A stretch of DNA of 11,685 nucleotides. It comes from Thermoleophilaceae bacterium (lineage in GTDB: Bacteria > Actinomycetota > Thermoleophilia > Solirubrobacterales > Thermoleophilaceae). The translations under genes were made by a program, and so were the position numbers. The notes beneath the pieces were generated by a model. That model saw only the letters and a program-made list of their open reading frames with translations, did not search any database and was not told the origin of the DNA. Shown piece by piece: positions 1 through 6,538 of the stretch. The stretch lies in assembly GCA_013812005.1 (NCBI GenBank), contig JACCUE010000110.1:1-11685 (forward strand), read 5' to 3'. Every line of letters begins with the position of its first letter. Within the stretch, counting starts at the first letter, position 1.

Positions 1-788
1 GGATAGACGCTCACGGCGCCCAGCTCGCTGAAGGTGAGCACCCCGAGCAGCATCACGGCGACCGCGGTCACCGCGTAGGTCTCGAAGAGATCGGCCGCCA
101 TGCCGGCGCAGTCGCCCACGTTGTCGCCCACGTTGTCGGCGATCACGGCCGGGTTGCGGGGGTCGTCCTCGGGGATTCCGGCCTCGATCTTGCCGACGAT
201 GTCCGCGCCGACGTCAGCGGCCTTGGTGAAGATGCCGCCGCCCAGACGGGCGAAAACCGAGATCAGCGAACCGCCGAAGCCGAGGCCCACGAGCGCGTCG
301 ATGGCCTCCTTCTCCTCCACGCCGGCCAGCAGCAGCACGCCGTAATAGCCGGCCACCCCGAGGAGGGCAAGGCCCGCCACCAGCATGCCGGTGATCGCCC
401 CGCCCTTGAAGGCCACCTCAAGGGCCGCACCGACGCCTCCGCGGGCGCTCTCGGCCACGCGGGCGTTGGCCCTCACCGACACGTTCATGCCGATGTAGCC
501 GGCCGCGCCCGAGAAGGCGCCACCGATCGCGAAGCCGATCGCCGTCTCGATGTCCAGCGCAATGCCCAACAGGACGGCCAGGACCACGGCCACGATGCCG
601 ATGATCTGATACTGGCGGTTGAGGTAGGCGCGGGCGCCTTCCTGCACGGCCGCCGAGATGGCGATCATCTCGTCGTTGCCGGGAGACTTGGCAAGCAGCC
701 AGCGTGTGGTGGAGACGCCGTAGAGCACCGCCGCGCCGGCACACACCAGAGCAACGATGATCCCGTAGTCGGTCAGGAAGTCGGTCAA
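1..788 (-). CDS. hppA: Membrane-bound ion-pumping pyrophosphatase HppA, N-terminal part (partial)
   Basis: The protein hydrolyses pyrophosphate to pump H+ (or Na+) across the cytoplasmic membrane. I translated it directly from the minus strand: 262 codons are visible and the rest lies beyond the left edge (family members are about 670-800 residues). Several hydrophobic helices are visible, roughly residues 8-25, 61-80, 84-103, 131-156 and 237-256. The family signature is intact: GGGIFTKAADVGADIVGK (183-200) followed by the acidic loop IEAGIPEDDPRNP and DNVGDNVGDCAGMAADLFE (218-236), which bind Mg-pyrophosphate. The start is a TTG at 788-786, chosen because a GGAGG ribosome-binding site lies 9 bases upstream and the predicted N-terminus runs straight into the first helix. 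The residue separating K+-dependent from K+-independent pumps is outside the window. A repeat copy sits just upstream of the ribosome-binding site. Confidence 0.95.
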   Translation of the reverse strand, partial: MTDFLTDYGIIVALVCAGAAVLYGVSTTRWLLAKSPGNDEMIAISAAVQEGARAYLNRQYQIIGIVAVVLAVLLGIALDIETAIGFAIGGAFSGAAGYIGMNVSVRANARVAESARGGVGAALEVAFKGGAITGMLVAGLALLGVAGYYGVLLLAGVEEKEAIDALVGLGFGGSLISVFARLGGGIFTKAADVGADIVGKIEAGIPEDDPRNPAVIADNVGDNVGDCAGMAADLFETYAVTAVAVMLLGVLTFSELGAVSVY

Positions 789-797
789 GGGGAAGGT

Positions 798-802
798 CCT
801 CC
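798..802 (-). promoter_or_regulatory. Shine-Dalgarno site of hppA
   Basis: On the minus strand GGAGG lies 9 bases before the TTG at 788. It decides the choice of this non-ATG start. It is only seven bases from the edge of the repeat copy at 810-914, so the repeat forms the untranslated leader immediately upstream. Confidence 0.75.
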
Positions 803-809
803 GTTTGAA

Positions 810-914
810 GAGTGAATGCTGCGGTGCTCGCCCGAGAATCTCCGGTGCGGGTGCTCACCGGAACAACGTTCCGGCTGCGCTCCTCCCCGAGACGATCGGG
901 CTGCGCTCCTCCCC
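810..914 (+). repeat. Composite intergenic repeat, left copy (inverted partner of 1729-1825)
   Basis: Read on the plus strand it has four parts: a GAGTGAA edge (810-816); CGGTGCTCGCCCGAG (822-836); a second related unit GGTGCTCACC (850-859); and two copies of GGCTGCGCTCCTCCC (873-887 and 899-913). The same order of parts, with the same 15-base cores, is found on the minus strand at 1825-1729. This copy also contains perfect hairpins: CCGGTG/CACCGG (842-847 with 856-861), CCGGAAC-AAC-GTTCCGG (858-874) and CCCGA/TCGGG (886-890 with 896-900). The first two share bases 858-861, so they are mutually exclusive. It fills most of the gap between the mtnP stop and the hppA start. I do not recognise it as a named repeat family. 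Confidence 0.85.
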
Positions 915-930
915 AGGCGGGGCAGCCTGG
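913..930 (-). terminator. Short hairpin downstream of mtnP
   Basis: CCAGGC (913-918) and GCCTGG (925-930) form a perfect 6-bp stem with a 6-base loop, starting 7 bases after the mtnP stop codon. There is no U-tract, so it may be a weak terminator or an RNA 3'-end stabiliser. It abuts the left repeat copy and could belong to it. Confidence 0.35.
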
Positions 931-936
931 CAGCGC

Positions 937-1827
937 CTAGTGGACGATCGCGCTCGAAAGAGCCGTTGCGCACGAGTCGTCCGGCTGAGGCCCCACCTTC
1001 GGCACCGCTCGGAACAAAAGCGCGCGAAGTCTATCGAGGTTCTCGGAGAATACGGCGAACGCCGCCTCCGCGGACACCGCCGGCACGTCCGAAAGCCCCT
1101 CCAGCCCGACGTCATAGTCGGTCACCAGGGAGATGTTGGCGTAACACAGTTCGAGCTCGCGGGCCAGCCACGCCTCCGGGTACTGGGTCATGTTCACCAC
1201 GTCCCACCCGGCCCGGGCGAACCACCGCGATTCCGCCCGTGTGGAGAAGCGGGGGCCCTGGATGACCACCACGGTCCCACCTTCGACCACCGGGATGCCG
1301 AGCTGGCGTGCGGCGTCGGCAAGCGTGCGGCGAAGATCGGCGCAGTAGGGATCGGCGGCGGACACATGGGTGGTCTGCGGCCCGTCGTAGAACGTGTCCT
1401 CGCGCCCTCGGGTGCGGTCCACGAACTGGTCGCAGAGCACGAACGTGCCCGGCTCGAGCTCGGCCTTGAGCGCTCCGCAGGCCGACGGGCCGATCATCCG
1501 CGTGACACCGACCTGCTTCATGGCCCAGACATTCGCCCGGTAGTTGATCCGGTGCGGGGGCAGCGTGTGCTCGTCGCCGTGGCGGGGCATGAACGCCACC
1601 CGCCTCCCCTCGATCTCGCCCATGCGGATCCGCGCCGAAGGCGGTCCGTAGGGTGTGTCGATCGCCACCTCCTCGACGTCGTCGAGGAAGTTGTAAAAGC
1701 CCGAACCGCCGAAGATCCCGACGGCTGGCGGGAGGAGCGCAGCCCGATCCGGGAGGAGCGCAGCCCGATCGTCGATTGGGCGAGCACCGCACCGATTGCT
1801 CGGGCGAGCACCGGACGTTTCACTCAC
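937..1827 (-). CDS. mtnP: S-methyl-5'-thioadenosine phosphorylase with repeat-encoded N-terminal extension
   Basis: This PNP/MTAP-family enzyme cleaves methylthioadenosine with phosphate to adenine and 5-methylthioribose-1-phosphate, in methionine salvage and polyamine metabolism. With the GTG start it has 296 residues. The catalytic core begins at GIFGGSGFY (37-45), followed by the phosphate-binding RHG (82-84), GPRFSTRAES (191-200), NMTQYPEA (212-219) and TDYD (236-239). Aspartate in the last motif fits a preference for 6-aminopurines. Residues 1-35 are not family sequence: they are the translation of the repeat copy at 1729-1825 (GARP... twice, DRAALLP twice). No ATG, GTG, TTG or CTG occurs in frame between the GTG at 1827 and the conserved core. 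The GTG overlaps the upstream stop as GTGA, so the extension is probably translated. An undetected non-canonical start closer to the core is the main alternative. Confidence 0.93.
   Translation of the reverse strand: MSETSGARPSNRCGARPIDDRAALLPDRAALLPPAVGIFGGSGFYNFLDDVEEVAIDTPYGPPSARIRMGEIEGRRVAFMPRHGDEHTLPPHRINYRANVWAMKQVGVTRMIGPSACGALKAELEPGTFVLCDQFVDRTRGREDTFYDGPQTTHVSAADPYCADLRRTLADAARQLGIPVVEGGTVVVIQGPRFSTRAESRWFARAGWDVVNMTQYPEAWLARELELCYANISLVTDYDVGLEGLSDVPAVSAEAAFAVFSENLDRLRALLFRAVPKVGPQPDDSCATALSSAIVH
1729..1825 (-). repeat. Composite repeat, right copy, inserted in frame in the 5' end of mtnP
   Basis: On the minus strand it runs in this order: GAGTGAA (1825-1819); CGGTGCTCGCCCGAG (1813-1799); a second GGTGCTCGCC (1788-1779); then two copies of GATCGGGCTGCGCTCCTCCC ending at 1751 and 1730. 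It matches the left copy at 810-914 in inverted orientation, with small indels between cores. The spacer between the last two units can pair as CCCG-GAT-CGGG; the corresponding spacer in the left copy pairs as CCCGA-GACGA-TCGGG, so a hairpin is kept although its sequence differs. The copy has no stop in the mtnP frame. Confidence 0.85.
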
Positions 1828-2279
1828 CGTCCGGGCGGCGTCCAGATCTTCGAGCGGGCCTTGGCGCGTTCGTCCTCCGCCGCGCCGGGGCCCTGGGCCT
1901 GCCCGGGGGCCGCTTCGGCGGCGCCGGGCTGGGGAGGGGCCGATCCCGGGGGCGGCTGGGCGCCGCCGGCGGCCTGCGTCTCGCGCGCGAAGGCCATCTG
2001 CAGCTGCGAGAGCGCCTGACGGACCGGCTCGATCTGCTCCGGAGGGCTCAGCGGCACGAGCGCCCGCACAGCCTCGATGGCCAACCGAGCCTGCTCGATG
2101 TCGCGCTCCTCGCTCAGGTCCTCCCCCGGCGCCGTGGCCAATCCGAGCCTGCGGGCTCCCAGATTTACCAACGTGGCCACCGTCTGGAGGATCACGTCCT
2201 CCACGCGGATGTGGCGCATCTGCTCTTCGAGCGCGGCGCGCAGCTCCTCCTCGGTCGGCTCTTGCATCTCGTCGTGCAT
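1824..2279 (-). CDS. DUF1844-like conserved hypothetical protein
   Basis: The product has 151 residues and unknown function. Residues 1-25 are acidic and Gln/Arg-rich. Residues 24-100 contain the recognisable core: VEDVILQTVATLVNLGARRLG, then an acidic stretch leading to EQARLAIEAVRALVPL and a final helix PVRQALSQLQMAFARE. This pattern resembles DUF1844 proteins (short helical, typically near 100 residues). Residues 103-140 are a low-complexity Ala/Pro/Gly/Gln tail, and the chain ends in a basic-aromatic KIWTPPGR. The first ATG is chosen because AGGGG lies four bases upstream; a second in-frame ATG is 12 bases further on. It starts 9 bases after the ligase gene and its stop overlaps the mtnP GTG. 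DUF1844 assignment is by eye and moderately sure. Confidence 0.8.
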   Translation of the reverse strand: MHDEMQEPTEEELRAALEEQMRHIRVEDVILQTVATLVNLGARRLGLATAPGEDLSEERDIEQARLAIEAVRALVPLSPPEQIEPVRQALSQLQMAFARETQAAGGAQPPPGSAPPQPGAAEAAPGQAQGPGAAEDERAKARSKIWTPPGR

Positions 2280-2288
2280 CAGTCCCCT

Positions 2289-3437
2289 TTAGTGGGTCAC
2301 CCGGGCGCCAGCATACGTGCGCTGGGTCTCGGATACCTCCGCGGCGAACACCGCTTCGATCGAGGCGCCGCCGGCCAGAGCCCGCCGCTGGCGCTGCGCT
2401 CCGTTCTCGGCGGGCAGGCTCACGTCGAGGGAGAGCATCGCCCGAGCCGGAGCCGTCCAGGCCAGGAGCCGGTCGCCCACGGCCTGCGCGGGAAACTCCT
2501 CGCCGCGCCCGAGATCGATCAGCCTGCCGTCGAGCCCGTAGCGGATGGCCCGCCAGAGGTTCTCCTCGATCAGCCGCCGGGACGGGTGCTCGAAGGGCAC
2601 GTCGTCGTCGTGATCGAGCGCCGACTGAGCCGCGCAGGCCACGATCAGCCCCGCGAGCACCGTCGATTCCTCGGCGGTCGTCTGGGCATCGCAGATCCGG
2701 ATCTCCACCGTGCCGAAGGAGTGATGGGGGCGCACGCTCCACCACAGCTGGGTGTGCTCCACGATCGAGGCCGTGCGCACCAGAAAGTTGACGTAGTCCG
2801 CGTACTCGGCGAAGGCGCCGAACGCGTCCGGGATGCCGCACCGCGGGAAGCTCTTCGTGAAGATCTGGCTGCGGGCGGACTGCAGCCCGGAGTCCCGGCC
2901 GTCCAGGAAGATGGAGTTGGCCGAGAGCGCGAGCAGCTCGGGAAGGACAGGGCGGAGCCGGTCACACACCGCGATGGCGCGGTCGGCGCCCCGGATGCCC
3001 ACGTGCACGTGCAGGCTGAAGGTGTTGTTGCGCCGCGCCACGTACTGCAGGCCCTCCTCGACGCGGCGGTAGTGCTCCGTGTCGATCACCCGCTGCTCCT
3101 GCCAGGTGCTGAAGGGGTGCGTGCCGGTGGCGGATAGCGATGCCTCGTGGCCGGAGGCCAGGCGGAAGAGCCGCGTGCGATGCTCGGCCTGGCGGGCTGC
3201 AGCGTCGGCAAAGGTGGCCCCCCGCCCGGACCGGATCTCGATCTCGGACTCGATCAGCTCGCCGGCCACCGCCTCCGCCAGCACGTCGTCCTCGGCCTGC
3301 GCGGCGTCGCGCAGCGCCTCGAAGCGGTGGGCGAGCGCCAGCGTGCCGGGGTCGAGGATCCCGAACTCCTCTTCGAGCCCGACGGTGAAGTCCTCAGAGG
3401 CTTCGAAGATCTCCCTGGCGCGGGCCATATCCAGCAT
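2289..3437 (-). CDS. Glutamate-cysteine ligase type 2 (GCS2/YbdK) family carboxylate-amine ligase
   Basis: This ATP-dependent ligase of the GCS2 family joins a carboxylate, usually glutamate gamma-carboxyl, to an amine such as cysteine. It has 382 residues, the normal length for YbdK-type members. Visible motifs are GLEEEFGI near the N-terminus (20-27, metal/ATP acidic residues), IESEIEIRSG (62-71), NNTFSLHVHVGI (137-148) and LWWSVRPHHSFGTVEIRICD (231-250), which form the family active site. The true substrate cannot be read from sequence: E. coli YbdK has only weak glutamate-cysteine ligase activity, while some actinobacterial relatives act in thiol or ergothioneine synthesis. The start at 3437 (ATG) lies 10 bases after the rex stop; a second ATG at 3428 is an equally plausible start because no clear ribosome-binding site favours either. 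Confidence 0.9.
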   Translation of the reverse strand: MLDMARAREIFEASEDFTVGLEEEFGILDPGTLALAHRFEALRDAAQAEDDVLAEAVAGELIESEIEIRSGRGATFADAAARQAEHRTRLFRLASGHEASLSATGTHPFSTWQEQRVIDTEHYRRVEEGLQYVARRNNTFSLHVHVGIRGADRAIAVCDRLRPVLPELLALSANSIFLDGRDSGLQSARSQIFTKSFPRCGIPDAFGAFAEYADYVNFLVRTASIVEHTQLWWSVRPHHSFGTVEIRICDAQTTAEESTVLAGLIVACAAQSALDHDDDVPFEHPSRRLIEENLWRAIRYGLDGRLIDLGRGEEFPAQAVGDRLLAWTAPARAMLSLDVSLPAENGAQRQRRALAGGASIEAVFAAEVSETQRTYAGARVTH

Positions 3438-3447
3438 CAGCGCACTG

Positions 3448-4119
3448 TCAGGCCAGGTAGAAGTACAGCGCGTAGAGCAGGTCCACCGCTGGGCTCGAGC
3501 TGTGCACGGTCACTCCCGGCGGCACGCTGAGCAACGCCTCGGAGTAGTTGAAGATGATCCTCACACCATTGGCCACCAGCTCGTCGGCCACCTCCTGGGC
3601 CGCCTCGGGGGGAACGGCGAGCACCCCGACCACGATCTCCTCCTGCTGCACGACCTTTCGGAAGTCCTCGAACGGGCGTACCTCGAGCTGGTCGGAGACC
3701 TTCTTGCCCAGCTTCTTCGGATCGGTGTCGAACAGCGCCACCACCTGGAAGCCGTGGTCGGCGAAGACGTCCGAGCCGGCGATCGCCTGGCCGAGGTTGC
3801 CGGCGCCGAACAGCGCGATGTTGTGCTGACCGGCGGTGCGCAGGATCTTGCGGATCTGCGAGACCAGCGAGTCGACGTTGTAGCCCACGCCCCGCTTGCC
3901 GAACTTGCCGAATCCCGACAGATCGCGACGGATCTGAGTGGAGTTGACGTGGGTGTAGTCGGCCAGCTCCTGGGAGGAGATCGTCTCCTTGCCCATCTTC
4001 CGGGCCTGGGTGAGCACCTGGAGGTAGCGTGAGAGCCGCGCCGCCACCCCGATCGACAGCCTCTCGGGAGGCACCTGTCCCAGCGGGCGCTGGGGCGTCA
4101 GGCGGTCGAGTGGGCTCAC
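3448..4119 (-). CDS. rex: Redox-sensing transcriptional repressor Rex
   Basis: Rex represses respiration and fermentation genes and leaves DNA when NADH binds, so it reads the cytoplasmic NADH/NAD+ ratio. The 223-residue product has the usual two parts: an N-terminal winged helix (about 20-82) with the recognition segment TQIRRDLSGFGKFGKRGVGY (61-80), and a Rossmann NAD(H) domain with GAGNLG (105-110). It ends in the domain-swapped helix (LLYALYFYLA) that builds the dimer. The first 18 residues are Pro-rich and not conserved in Rex. The start is GTG, overlapping the stop of the glutaredoxin-like gene as GTGA. I looked for the Rex operator (TTGTGAA-N6-TTCACAA) in the window and saw no convincing copy, so its targets are probably elsewhere. 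Confidence 0.97.
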   Translation of the reverse strand: MSPLDRLTPQRPLGQVPPERLSIGVAARLSRYLQVLTQARKMGKETISSQELADYTHVNSTQIRRDLSGFGKFGKRGVGYNVDSLVSQIRKILRTAGQHNIALFGAGNLGQAIAGSDVFADHGFQVVALFDTDPKKLGKKVSDQLEVRPFEDFRKVVQQEEIVVGVLAVPPEAAQEVADELVANGVRIIFNYSEALLSVPPGVTVHSSSPAVDLLYALYFYLA

Positions 4120-4358
4120 GGCTGCACTGTACCGAGCAGGTTCCGGAGGGCGGCGGCGTCCACGCCGAGCTCGAAGGCCTCCTTACCGTTCACCTCTATC
4201 ACCGGGATCCGCTCTCCGTACTCGCGATGCAGGCGCGGGTCGAGCGATATGTCCACCTCCTCGAAGTCGAACGGGATGTCCTCCCGGACCTCGGCGACCG
4301 CCGCCTTGGCCTCGTCGCACAGGCAACAGCCGGCCTTGCCGTAGAGCGTGAGCTTCAC
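4116..4358 (-). CDS. Glutaredoxin-like (DUF836) thiol-disulfide protein
   Basis: A small 80-residue thioredoxin-fold protein. It begins with the beta strand KLTLYGKAGCCLCDEAK, whose CxxC (Cys11-Cys14) is the redox centre, and contains the cis-proline segment RIPVIEVNG (50-58) typical of glutaredoxins and the DUF836 family. An additional cysteine sits inside the motif (C-C-L-C), where relatives usually carry histidine, proline or glycine. The GTG start at 4358 overlaps the tsaD stop as GTGA, and its own stop overlaps the rex GTG. The open frame continues upstream to 4499, but that part lies over tsaD and is not homologous. Its role is probably reduction of cytoplasmic disulfides; the partner is unknown, though adjacent rex and the GCS2 ligase suggest a redox context. 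Confidence 0.9.
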   Translation of the reverse strand: MKLTLYGKAGCCLCDEAKAAVAEVREDIPFDFEEVDISLDPRLHREYGERIPVIEVNGKEAFELGVDAAALRNLLGTVQP

Positions 4359-5341
4359 AGCCGCGCCGCCGCGTCCAGGGTCAGGTAGTCCGGGTATTCC
4401 ATCGGCTCGGTGAAGCGAGCCGCCGCCCCGATCATCGCCGCGTTGTCGGTGCACAGGCTCGGCGGCGGCGCCCACAGCTGCACGCCGAGGTGCCCGCAAA
4501 GCTCGGTGAGCCGGGCCCGCAGCTCGGAGTTGGCTGCCACTCCGCCGCCGATCGCCAGTCGCTGCATGCGCTCCCTGCCGATCCCCTGCGCGACCCGGGC
4601 CGATAGAGCCGCGGCGATGGCGGACTGATAGGAGGCGGCCAGATCGGCCCTGCGCCGCTCGGTCTGCTCCTCTCCCAGGTCCCGGATCCTGTAGAGGAGG
4701 GCGGTCTTGAGGCCGCTGAAGCTGAAGTCCAGCTCGCCGGGGGCCGCACGCGGGAAGTCGAACGCCTCGGGATCGCCCTCCCGGGCCAGCCGGTCGACCT
4801 CGGGCCCGCCTGGATAGCCCAGCCCCAGCAACCGCCCACCCTTGTCGAAGGCCTCGCCGGCCGCGTCATCCAGCGTCTGCCCCAGGACGGTGTAGGAACG
4901 CGGGTCGTCGACCCGCGCGAGGAAGGTGTGCCCCCCGCTGGCCACCAGGCACAGGTAGGGCGCCTCGATCGGCTCGGGGCGCAGCGTACTGGCCACCACG
5001 TGGCCGTGGAGGTGATCGACAGGCGTCAGCGGCAGACCGCGAGCGCCCGCCAGGGCCTTGGCCCACGACACCCCGATCAGCAGCGCCCCGATCAGGCCCG
5101 GCCCGCGCGTCACGGCCACCGACTGCACGTCGTCCAGCGCCGCGCCTGCCGACTCGAGCGCGTCGTCGACCACCGCGTCGACCACCTCCAGGTGGCTCCG
5201 CGAGGCCACTTCGGGAACCACTCCTCCGTAGCGGGCGTGCAGCAGCCCCTGGGAGGCAACCCTGCTCGAGAGCACCTCGCCGTCCGCGTCGAGCACCGCG
5301 GCGCAGGTGTCGTCGCAGCTCGTCTCGAGCGCGAGGATCAC
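4355..5341 (-). CDS. tsaD: tRNA N6-adenosine threonylcarbamoyltransferase TsaD
   Basis: TsaD transfers the threonylcarbamoyl group from threonylcarbamoyl-AMP to A37 of ANN-decoding tRNAs, working with TsaB and TsaE. The 328-residue product shows the ASKHA fold and family signatures: ILALETSCDDT at the N-terminus, the metal-binding histidines in VDHLHGH (His110 and His114), ASGGHTFL, the glycine-rich GLGYPGGPEVDRLA, FSFSGLKTALLY, and the third metal ligand in CTDNAAMIG (Asp299). The start is GTG at 5341, preceded by AGGGGA about five bases upstream, which overlaps the rimI stop codon. Seven bases separate rimI and tsaD. Length and spacing of motifs are normal. Confidence 0.98.
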   Translation of the reverse strand: MILALETSCDDTCAAVLDADGEVLSSRVASQGLLHARYGGVVPEVASRSHLEVVDAVVDDALESAGAALDDVQSVAVTRGPGLIGALLIGVSWAKALAGARGLPLTPVDHLHGHVVASTLRPEPIEAPYLCLVASGGHTFLARVDDPRSYTVLGQTLDDAAGEAFDKGGRLLGLGYPGGPEVDRLAREGDPEAFDFPRAAPGELDFSFSGLKTALLYRIRDLGEEQTERRRADLAASYQSAIAAALSARVAQGIGRERMQRLAIGGGVAANSELRARLTELCGHLGVQLWAPPPSLCTDNAAMIGAAARFTEPMEYPDYLTLDAAARL

Positions 5342-5348
5342 GCGTCCC

Positions 5349-5870
5349 CTATCCGGCGGTGCCGGCTCCGGTCTCGGCGGTGCCGGCCCGGTTCTCCGGC
5401 GGCGGCGCGCTTCCCGGCGCCCCCTCCTCGGCCACGCGCCACATGATCACCGCGTCCTCGCGGTTGTCGTGGTAGTAGCCCTGGCGCCGGCCGGCCGCCC
5501 GGAATCCGAAGCGCTCGTAGAGCTTGATCGCCGCTTCGTTGGAGGTGCGCACCTCGAGGGTGTACCGCTCGCCCGGCCCGTCGGCGATCGAGAACAGCCG
5601 CTCGATCAGGGCGGTGGCGATCCCGCCGCGAAGCAGCCGGTCGTCCACCGCCACGTTCATCACGTGCCACACCACGTCGTATCGCGAGCAGACCAGGTAG
5701 CCGACGATCCGCCCTTCCCGTACGGCGGCCAGGCAGATCCCCGAGGGCTTGGAAAGCTCGAGCACGAACATGGCCAGCGACCACGGCGTGCCGAACGCGC
5801 GGCGCTCCACCGCGATGACCTGCGGCAGGTCCGCGTAGGTGAGGCGGCGGATCTCGAGGGGTGGGGTCAT
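5349..5870 (-). CDS. rimI: RimI-like ribosomal-protein-alanine N-acetyltransferase
   Basis: A GNAT-fold acetyltransferase of the RimI type, which acetylates the N-terminal alanine of ribosomal protein S18 in E. coli; in actinobacteria the substrate range is less certain. The 173-residue product contains the GNAT core: IRRLTYADLPQVIAVERRAF (7-26), a substrate-side TPWS (28-31), the MNVAVDDRLLRGGIATALIE segment (71-90) that holds the acetyl-CoA pyrophosphate loop, and LEVRTSNEAAIKLYERFGF (105-123) with the typical NxxAxxLYxxxGF. A Gly/Ala/Pro/Glu-rich tail of about 24 residues follows and looks disordered. The ATG overlaps the tsaB stop as ATGA. Position between tsaB and tsaD is the standard actinobacterial arrangement and supports the RimI call. 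Confidence 0.95.
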   Translation of the reverse strand: MTPPLEIRRLTYADLPQVIAVERRAFGTPWSLAMFVLELSKPSGICLAAVREGRIVGYLVCSRYDVVWHVMNVAVDDRLLRGGIATALIERLFSIADGPGERYTLEVRTSNEAAIKLYERFGFRAAGRRQGYYHDNREDAVIMWRVAEEGAPGSAPPPENRAGTAETGAGTAG

Positions 5871-6538
5871 CTTGGGAGCGGCCTGGCGTCGGGAAGCCTG
5901 CGGTAGTCAGGGAGAACGGCGTCCCGGGGTGTGGGTGGCGCAGTGGATGCCAGCCGGCAGACCGACAATCCCCGCACCACGTGCGCCCGCGACCCGGGGG
6001 CCGCGACACGGATGCCCGCCGTTTCCAGGACTTCCCTGAATCTTACCGAGCCGTCTCCGGCGGCCAGCGGGTTCTTGCCGGTCGCGGCCACCGTCTCGGC
6101 CACGACGTCGGGCGCAGCGGCGAAGGGCTCCATCGTCTGCCGGCCATCCTCGTAGAGCGCGGCGAACAGCTCGCCGCGGCGCGCGTCGATCAGCGGCAGG
6201 GCCACCGGCGCCTCGATGCAGAGCGCCAGAGCGGCGAGCGAGGACACCGCGCGCAGCTCGGCACCGTGCGCGCGTGCCAGGGCGCGGGCGGTGGCCACCC
6301 CGATGCGCAGGCCGGTGAAGGCGCCGGGGCCTGCTCCCACGGCAACCACATCGAGATCGGAGTAGCCCAGCCCGGCCTGCTCCAGGCAGCGCGCCACCCC
6401 CGGCATCAACTGCCGGGAATGGGCCGGACCCTCTCCCAGAGCCGCCACCGGCGGCTCCACCTCGAAGGCCCGGCCGTCGCCGCGCAGCACGCACGCCGCG
6501 CTGGCCGCCGTCGACGTGTCGATGCCGAGGATGTTCAC
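5867..6538 (-). CDS. tsaB: tRNA threonylcarbamoyladenosine biosynthesis protein TsaB
   Basis: TsaB is the catalytically inactive paralogue of TsaD that dimerises with it and supports t6A formation. The 223-residue product starts with the ASKHA phosphate-1 motif ILGIDTSTAAS (3-13), followed by HSRQLMP (40-46) and the highly conserved VGAGPGAFTGLRIGVATARA (67-86). The metal ligands of TsaD are absent, as expected. The start is GTG at 6538, overlapping the tsaE stop as GTGA; the open frame upstream of it lies inside tsaE and is not homologous. The C-terminal part has the conserved PDYRRLPDARP end seen in actinobacterial TsaB. Confidence 0.96.
   Translation of the reverse strand: MNILGIDTSTAASAACVLRGDGRAFEVEPPVAALGEGPAHSRQLMPGVARCLEQAGLGYSDLDVVAVGAGPGAFTGLRIGVATARALARAHGAELRAVSSLAALALCIEAPVALPLIDARRGELFAALYEDGRQTMEPFAAAPDVVAETVAATGKNPLAAGDGSVRFREVLETAGIRVAAPGSRAHVVRGLSVCRLASTAPPTPRDAVLPDYRRLPDARPLPR

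Noticed and set aside
130..155. Apparent tandem repeat cgttgtcgcccacgttgtcg near the left edge.
   Set aside because: It encodes the conserved DNVGDNVGD motif of HppA, so it is protein-level conservation and not a DNA repeat.
1828..2841. The mtnP reading frame stays open far upstream, giving an apparent protein of 634 residues on the minus strand.
   Set aside because: The upstream part overlaps the DUF1844-like and ligase genes in another frame and is Arg/Ala/Gly-rich shadow sequence with no family similarity. Only the part from the GTG at 1827 is plausible.
805..3137. Long plus-strand open frames (805-2019, 1653-3137, 1796-2791).
   Set aside because: They are antisense to well-supported minus-strand genes, consist of Arg/Pro/Gly-rich sequence and show no motifs. 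They arise from high GC content.
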